Source: JAPLDA01 sp043783155 (lineage in GTDB: Bacteria; Bacteroidota; Bacteroidia; AKYH767-A; 2013-40CM-41-45). From it: DNA of 10,719 nucleotides. The DNA lies in contig JAYVZS010000098.1 in assembly GCA_043783155.1 (NCBI GenBank), positions 1 through 10,719 on the forward strand, written 5' to 3'. Positions 6,806 to 10,719 of this stretch are shown one piece after another (position 1 is the first letter of the stretch; each line of letters begins with the position of its first letter). The position numbers and the translations under genes were made by a program. Under the pieces are notes generated by a model. That model was given only the letters and a program-made list of their open reading frames with translations, was not told the DNA's origin and searched no databases.

Positions 6806-7903
6806 TTACTCCGGAATTTTGTACACCATAGAATTGATGTTGACACCCGCGCCTACAGATACAAGCACAATCGTACTTCCTTTTTTCAATACGTAATTTT
6901 CGAGTTTGCCTTTGATTAACAAATCGTACAATGTAGGAAGTGTAGCTACAGAACTATTGCCGAGCCAGGAAATTGTAAGCGGCATAATATTTTCAGGCAA
7001 CTTTTTAATTCCGTATTCTTCGAGCAGGCGTTTTAGAATAGAATCTACCATTTTTGTATTCGCCTGGTGAATCAGGATTTTGTCGATGTCACCGATCGAT
7101 GCTCCGGCTCTTTCAATACTTTCTTTCACAACCTGCGGAACCTCTTTCAATGCATGTTCATACAACAAACGTCCCTGCATTTTTAAAAAAAGATGGTTCT
7201 CCGGATAATCAGGATTATTGGATGCTCCCATTCGAAGTACATACGCATGTTCAGTCGCGTATGTATGGGCACAATGCGAAAGAATACCAACAGGAGTTTT
7301 GCTTTCACGTGCTTCAACAATCACAGCACCTGCACCATCGGCGTAAATCATTCCATCGCGGTCGTGTGGATCAGCGATGCGGGAAAGTGTCTCCGCTCCG
7401 ATCACCAATATCCGTGTCGCGGCACCTGAACGAATATAAAAGTCGGCTTGTATCATGGCTTGCAACCAGCCGGCGCAGCCAAAAGGAAGATCGTACCCGA
7501 CAGCATTTGAATTCTTAATTCCAAGGCGCTGCTTTACGCGTGATGCTAATGCAGGAACAAATTCACTTCTCCGGTTATCGGCTTTGATGTCACCGAAGTT
7601 GTGGGCGACAATAATGTAATCAAGTGTCTCTCCATCAATGTTTGCAGAATCAAGTGCTTCCTTCGCTGCAAAGTAAGCGATGTCGGAAGCAACAAGATCA
7701 TCTGTAACATATCGTCGTTCAAAAATACCGGTAATGTCGCTGAACTTACGGATGACTTCTTCGTTCGACTTGGTAAGTTTTTTCCCTTCGGCATCATAAA
7801 AAGTACGATTCATAAAATCTTCGTTCTTGATTTTACGAGTCGGAATGTAACTGCCGCTGCCAACGATAACGGAATACTTTATTGGGGTAACTTGTTGATT
7901 CAT
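6806..7903 (-). CDS. 3-oxoacyl-ACP synthase III (FabH-like ketoacyl synthase)
   Basis: This is a KAS III-type thiolase-fold enzyme, expected to catalyse decarboxylative Claisen condensation of an acyl-CoA or acyl starter with malonyl-ACP in the cytoplasm. The catalytic triad is visible: C143 in LPFGCAGW, H279 in ILIHQANTKM and N316 in SWLGNSSVATLPT. Other signatures are IVGSGSYIPTR at the N-terminus, ITGIFERR (57-64), YADGAGAVIVE (187-197) and a C-terminal STIVLVSVGAGVN. At 365 residues it is longer than a typical FabH (about 320); extra sequence lies near residues 28-50 and around 103-125. No fabF, acpP, fabD or plsX gene is adjacent, so it may be a secondary KAS III rather than the main initiation enzyme; the substrate cannot be read from sequence. 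I therefore give no gene symbol. A good promoter match lies 77 bases upstream. Confidence 0.9.
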   Translation of the reverse strand: MNQQVTPIKYSVIVGSGSYIPTRKIKNEDFMNRTFYDAEGKKLTKSNEEVIRKFSDITGIFERRYVTDDLVASDIAYFAAKEALDSANIDGETLDYIIVAHNFGDIKADNRRSEFVPALASRVKQRLGIKNSNAVGYDLPFGCAGWLQAMIQADFYIRSGAATRILVIGAETLSRIADPHDRDGMIYADGAGAVIVEARESKTPVGILSHCAHTYATEHAYVLRMGASNNPDYPENHLFLKMQGRLLYEHALKEVPQVVKESIERAGASIGDIDKILIHQANTKMVDSILKRLLEEYGIKKLPENIMPLTISWLGNSSVATLPTLYDLLIKGKLENYVLKKGSTIVLVSVGAGVNINSMVYKIPE

Positions 7904-7979
7904 GTTTTTACTTAAAAAGATTCAGCACGAAAAAATCAAAGAATTTTAACTATTTCCGTGTCTGACTATTGAATGCGAA

Positions 7980-8009
7980 CAAAGATATAAAATACAAGCT
8001 TTCCATCAA
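7980..8009 (-). promoter_or_regulatory. Bacteroidota-type promoter of the ketoacyl synthase gene
   Basis: On the minus strand, TTG (8007-8009) is followed after exactly 19 bases by TATCTTTG (7980-7987). This fits the Bacteroidota sigma factor consensus, TTG or TTTG about 19-21 bases before TAnnTTTG, and is the best promoter in the window. It predicts a leader of roughly 70 bases before the ATG at 7903. Confidence 0.7.
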
Positions 8010-8125
8010 GAATTCTTCTTCCCTGATTTCTCTATTGCCCAAAAACCAAAAGACCTTTTTGATACAAAAGATTTTGATCATCCTTTAAGCGACTCGTGGG
8101 TTCCGTACAAACAAGTCAGAATTTT

Positions 8126-8485
8126 TTACTCCTCATGCTCCCACGCATCGAATAATTCGTTGAGAAAAATATTTTCATCCTTTGTAATCCGGTTATCCGC
8201 TTTTACCAGTTTCACCGCGAAGTCGAGAAATTTAATTCGGTCATCATGTGTAGAGTCTTCATAGAAATCATCCATTGCTTTGTGAAAATACAGGATGTAA
8301 TCATCCGGCGCAATCGTGCTCACTACTTCTGTTTCTTCTTCCATCTGGTAATCAGTAAGTGCATAATCAACGAGAAATTGTTTGATCACGATGTCTTCTT
8401 CCGCGCTAAACATTCCGTCGACTGCGGAAAGTATCTGCAACATCTGGTATCCTGCTTCTGCCTTTGTAAGTTTCCGTTCTTCCAT
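8126..8485 (-). CDS. Small TerB-like acidic helical protein
   Basis: The 119-residue, strongly acidic protein resembles stand-alone TerB/DjlA-N-like domains (tellurite-resistance TerB fold), all-helical modules with two related acidic motifs thought to bind a metal. The pair is visible: AVDGMFSAEEDIVIKQFL (21-38, with D23, E29, E30, D31) and VKADNRITKDENIFLNEL (94-111, with D97, D103, E104). The frame is open to an ATG at 8542, but I choose ATG 8485 for two reasons: the first 19 residues of the long form are not domain-like, and a promoter match lies inside that extension. No signal peptide or membrane segment is present. The usual ter-cluster partners (terC, terD, terZ) are absent, so tellurite resistance should not be inferred. 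It is divergent from mutL and 222 bp from the ketoacyl synthase gene, which has its own promoter. Its function is unknown. Confidence 0.75.
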   Translation of the reverse strand: MEERKLTKAEAGYQMLQILSAVDGMFSAEEDIVIKQFLVDYALTDYQMEEETEVVSTIAPDDYILYFHKAMDDFYEDSTHDDRIKFLDFAVKLVKADNRITKDENIFLNELFDAWEHEE

Positions 8486-8508
8486 TATGAGTGATTTTAA
8501 TTCAGTTT

Positions 8509-8538
8509 GAAAAGTAGAAAACTTTTTTTGAATCCAAA
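8509..8538 (-). promoter_or_regulatory. Promoter match that decides the TerB-like start
   Basis: On the minus strand, TTTG (8535-8538) is followed after 18 bases by TACTTTTC (8509-8516), one base off TAnnTTTG. The transcript would begin near 8502-8504, downstream of the upstream ATG at 8542 and 17-20 bases before ATG 8485, which favours the shorter protein. Confidence 0.45.
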
Positions 8539-8581
8539 ACATGTTTCATCAGAAACTATTAAATAACTTAGTCTCCGCTTC

Positions 8582-8599
8582 TGGCTTAACGTTGAGCCA
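8582..8599. promoter_or_regulatory. 18-bp dyad in the terB-like/mutL divergent region
   Basis: TGGCTTAACGTTGAGCCA is symmetric about AACGTT, with one mismatched pair (T8587/G8594, a G-U pair in RNA). It lies between two divergent genes and upstream of both promoter candidates, so it could be an operator or a small hairpin. Function is inferred from symmetry and position only. Confidence 0.35.
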
Positions 8600-8682
8600 T
8601 TTGAACTGTTTCCTACCCAGACTTTGTTCATTTCTTATTCATAATATGGAAGGGAATCTTCCGTTTCTTCCTTAAAAATAAA

Positions 8683-8690
8683 TATCTTTA
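8683..8690 (+). promoter_or_regulatory. Possible -7 element upstream of mutL
   Basis: TATCTTTA, one base off TAnnTTTG, ends 24 bases before the mutL ATG. No TTG lies at the usual -33 distance. The same octamer occurs upstream of the DinB-like gene. Confidence 0.35.
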
Positions 8691-8714
8691 CCACGTAACG
8701 ATTCAACCTGATCT

Positions 8715-10532
8715 ATGTCGGATATCATTCATCTTTTACCGGATACTGTTGCTAACCAGATTGCGGCCGGCGAGGTCATTCAACGGCCTGCTTCAGCTGT
8801 GAAAGAACTGTTGGAAAATGCGGTAGACGCAGGCAGCACAAACATCCAGCTCATCATTAAAGATTCCGGAAAAACGCTGATTCAGATTCTTGACAACGGC
8901 TGTGGCATGAGTGAAACAGATGCACGCATGAGTTTTGAGCGTCATGCTACTTCGAAAATCCGAACAGCTGACGATCTCTTTAACATCCGGACGATGGGGT
9001 TTCGCGGCGAAGCACTTGCTTCCATTGCTGCCATCGCGCAGGTAGAAATGAAATCGCGCCGGCACGATGACGACATCGGAACCCGTCTCGAAATTGAAGG
9101 AGCTGAAGTAAAACTGCAACAAGCGGTTAGTTGTCCGCCCGGAACTTCCTTCTCCATTAAAAATTTATTCTTTAATGTTCCGGCTCGAAGAAATTTCCTG
9201 AAGTCGAATACAGTTGAAGCGCGTCATGTCATTGAAGAATTCGAACGTGTTGCGTTGGCTCATCCGGAAATTGCGATGTCGCTTCATCAAAACGGTCTCG
9301 AAGTTTTTAAGCTTCCCATATCGAACCTCCGACAGCGCATCGTCAATCTTTTCGGAAGCAATTACAACGAACGCCTGGTTCCTGTAAATGAGGAAACAAC
9401 ATTGCTAAATATAGCTGGCTTTGTCGGCAAACCCGAATTTGCAAGAAAGTCGCGTGGCGAGCAGTTCTTTTTTGTGAACAAAAGATTTATCAAAGACGCC
9501 TACCTGCATCACGCCGTTCAAAATGCGTTTGAAGAATTACTTCCGCGTGAGAATTATGCCTCGTATTGGCTGTACATGGACATCAACCCGGCTAAGATTG
9601 ACATCAACATTCATCCGACTAAAACAGAAATAAAATTTGAAGACGAGCGGTCCATCTACTCAATTGTTCGTTCGGCAGTAAAGCGTTCGCTAGGACAATA
9701 CAGTGTCGCGCCTTCGCTTAACTTTGAGCAGGAACGGAGTTTCGATCTTCCGCATGCCATGCGCAACGCGCCTGTTCAGCAACCTTCTGTTTCTATCAAT
9801 CCACAATACAATCCATTCCGTTCTGACACAAAAAAAATAGCTGCTTCCGGTTGGGAAAAATTATATGACGGAATGAAGAATGAACCTGCGGGAACCGAAA
9901 GGGTCATCATAGGAAAAGGTCAGACGTTAATTGAACCGGCATGGAGTGAAGAACTGAAATCAGAAACAGACCATTTTGTTTTCCAGTTACATCAGAGATA
10001 TATTGTGACGCAGATAAAATCGGGATTGATGCTGGTGGATCAGCAATCAGCGCATGAACGGGTGTTGTATGAAAAATACCTTCAGCAGATTAATAGACGT
10101 GCAGGGCCCGCGCAACAGGATCTATTTCCCCAGGCCATTGAATTTTCTTCCGGCGATTTTATGCTGATGAAAGAATTACAGGAAGATCTGCGTTCAATTG
10201 GTTTCGACCTGCGCGAATTCGGAGTCAATACATTTGTGCTGCATGGTTCACCTCCTGATCTCGAATCAGGACTGGAAAAACAAACACTTGAGTCATTGCT
10301 TGAACAATTTAAAAATAACAAAACTCTCAATACGATTGACCATCATGAAAACCTGGCCCGTTCGATGGCGAAAAACATGAGCATCAAATCGGGAAGAACA
10401 TTGTCGCAGAAGGAAATGAAAACTTTAATTGATGAACTGTTCGCATGTGAAAAACCATATCTCAGTGTCGATGGTAAATCCACCGTTGTGATGATGAACA
10501 TGGATGAAGTAAAGAAATTGTTTTCAAAATAG
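8715..10532 (+). CDS. mutL: DNA mismatch repair protein MutL
   Basis: MutL is the ATP-driven coordinator that links MutS mismatch recognition to strand removal. The N-terminal GHKL ATPase is intact: IAAGEVIQRPASAVKELLEN (catalytic E31, Mg-binding N35), DNGCGM (60-65), ERHATSKI (75-82), GFRGEALASIA (95-105), a QFFFVNKRFIKD segment and NIHPTKTEIKF (K303). A variable linker (about 340-410) leads to the C-terminal dimerisation domain. That domain keeps the acidic residues of the endonuclease motif in DQQSAHERVLYE (D442, with both glutamates), but the usual histidine is Q444. The positions matching the second-motif cysteine (K553) and the CPHGRP motif (SVDGKS, 584-589) are also changed, so nuclease activity is uncertain. 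The length of 605 is normal. The ATG at 8715 begins the classical IHLLPDTVANQIAAGE start. A rhomboid-family gene follows after 90 bp, a common Bacteroidota order. Confidence 0.97.
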   Translation: MSDIIHLLPDTVANQIAAGEVIQRPASAVKELLENAVDAGSTNIQLIIKDSGKTLIQILDNGCGMSETDARMSFERHATSKIRTADDLFNIRTMGFRGEALASIAAIAQVEMKSRRHDDDIGTRLEIEGAEVKLQQAVSCPPGTSFSIKNLFFNVPARRNFLKSNTVEARHVIEEFERVALAHPEIAMSLHQNGLEVFKLPISNLRQRIVNLFGSNYNERLVPVNEETTLLNIAGFVGKPEFARKSRGEQFFFVNKRFIKDAYLHHAVQNAFEELLPRENYASYWLYMDINPAKIDINIHPTKTEIKFEDERSIYSIVRSAVKRSLGQYSVAPSLNFEQERSFDLPHAMRNAPVQQPSVSINPQYNPFRSDTKKIAASGWEKLYDGMKNEPAGTERVIIGKGQTLIEPAWSEELKSETDHFVFQLHQRYIVTQIKSGLMLVDQQSAHERVLYEKYLQQINRRAGPAQQDLFPQAIEFSSGDFMLMKELQEDLRSIGFDLREFGVNTFVLHGSPPDLESGLEKQTLESLLEQFKNNKTLNTIDHHENLARSMAKNMSIKSGRTLSQKEMKTLIDELFACEKPYLSVDGKSTVVMMNMDEVKKLFSK

Positions 10533-10540
10533 TTTCCCGG

Positions 10541-10613
10541 TTTAGTTCTTAGTTGTTTTGTTGCAACTCCGAACCAAAAACTAAACTAACAACTAATAAC
10601 TAAAACTCCGAAC
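10541..10613. repeat. Heptameric repeat array with inverted arm after mutL
   Basis: Three tandem 7-bp units AACTAAC, AACTAAT and AACTAAA run from 10584 to 10604. The segment 10588-10604 is complementary to 10541-10557 at 16 of 17 positions; that left arm contains TTTAGTT and CTTAGTT, the same unit reversed. A 10-bp direct repeat AACTCCGAAC occurs at 10565-10574 and 10604-10613. Plus-strand RNA could form a long hairpin with a 30-base loop, 8 bases after the mutL stop, so it may act as a terminator or attenuator before the next gene. Confidence 0.6.
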
Positions 10614-10622
10614 AACCACAAT

Positions 10623-10719
10623 ATGCCCATCGAACAATATCGCCCGTCAGGATTTAAGTTGCTGCCTGAAGTCGTTAAAAATCTTTTGATCATTAACGGG
10701 ATTTTTTTTCTTGCCACAG
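10623..10719 (+). CDS. Rhomboid-family intramembrane serine protease, N-terminal fragment
   Basis: Only 32 codons lie in the window. They begin at the ATG at 10623 with MPIEQYRPSGFKLLPEVVKN, followed by the start of a hydrophobic segment, LLIINGIFFLAT. This pattern, a short YRP.GF.LLP.VVKNLL leader before the first membrane helix, resembles the N-terminus of Bacteroidota rhomboid-family proteins often encoded directly after mutL. Rhomboids cleave membrane protein substrates with a Ser-His dyad inside the membrane; the GxSG and His motifs would lie beyond the right edge and cannot be checked. The gene starts 90 bp after mutL on the same strand and may be cotranscribed with it, unless the intervening hairpin ends the transcript. 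No Shine-Dalgarno sequence is seen. Confidence 0.7.
   Translation, partial: MPIEQYRPSGFKLLPEVVKNLLIINGIFFLAT

Noticed and set aside
8126..8485. Tellurite-resistance function for the TerB-like gene
   Set aside because: No other ter genes are present and stand-alone TerB domains are widespread with unknown roles.
8648..8662. GGAAG/CTTCC inverted repeat upstream of mutL
   Set aside because: A 5-bp stem alone is expected by chance; there is no repeated copy and no placement suggesting a regulator.
1..10719. Defence island, mobile element, CRISPR array or biosynthetic cluster
   Set aside because: Every gene present fits a core or common Bacteroidota family, gaps are all below 300 bases, and no transposase, integrase, spaced repeats or clustered pathway genes were seen.

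Overview
The window looks like ordinary housekeeping chromosome from a Bacteroidota bacterium, most like the Chitinophagales/Sphingobacteriales side of the phylum, although this sequence alone cannot fix the genus. The evidence is: a Bacteroidota-style TamB protein divergent from tsaD, mutL followed closely by a rhomboid-protease gene, an almost complete absence of Shine-Dalgarno sequences, several upstream matches to the Bacteroidota -7 promoter element TAnnTTTG, and moderately AT-rich DNA.

Layout from left to right. Bases 1-2788 (minus) are one uninterrupted frame, the N-terminal 929 codons of a TamB/AsmA-like envelope protein that starts with GTG and runs off the left edge. A 133-bp divergent gap separates it from tsaD (2922-4007, plus), the tRNA t6A37 synthesis enzyme. 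Next on the plus strand are a secreted TolB-like beta-propeller protein (about 4125-5213), a DinB/YfiT-type four-helix protein (5427-5951) and a lipoprotein-type MsrA (6089-6748). On the minus strand, convergent with msrA, lie a FabH-like ketoacyl synthase III (6806-7903) and a small TerB-like protein (8126-8485). Divergent from the latter is mutL (8715-10532, plus), followed by the first 32 codons of a rhomboid-family membrane protein (10623 to the right edge).

Most genes appear to have their own promoters and do not form one operon. The functions are of general maintenance type: tRNA modification, envelope lipid handling, periplasmic protein repair, fatty-acid or related condensation, and mismatch repair. 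No intergenic stretch exceeds 300 bases. I saw no insertion sequence, CRISPR array, tRNA or rRNA gene.

I found no convincing new multi-gene system. The details most worth checking are: a roughly 20-25 residue insertion in TsaD whose DNA contains three tandem 7-bp units; a second, unrelated array of 7-bp units with an inverted arm after mutL; an 18-bp dyad in the terB/mutL divergent region; a MutL C-terminal domain that has lost several expected metal-site residues; and a promoter match that shortens the TerB-like gene.
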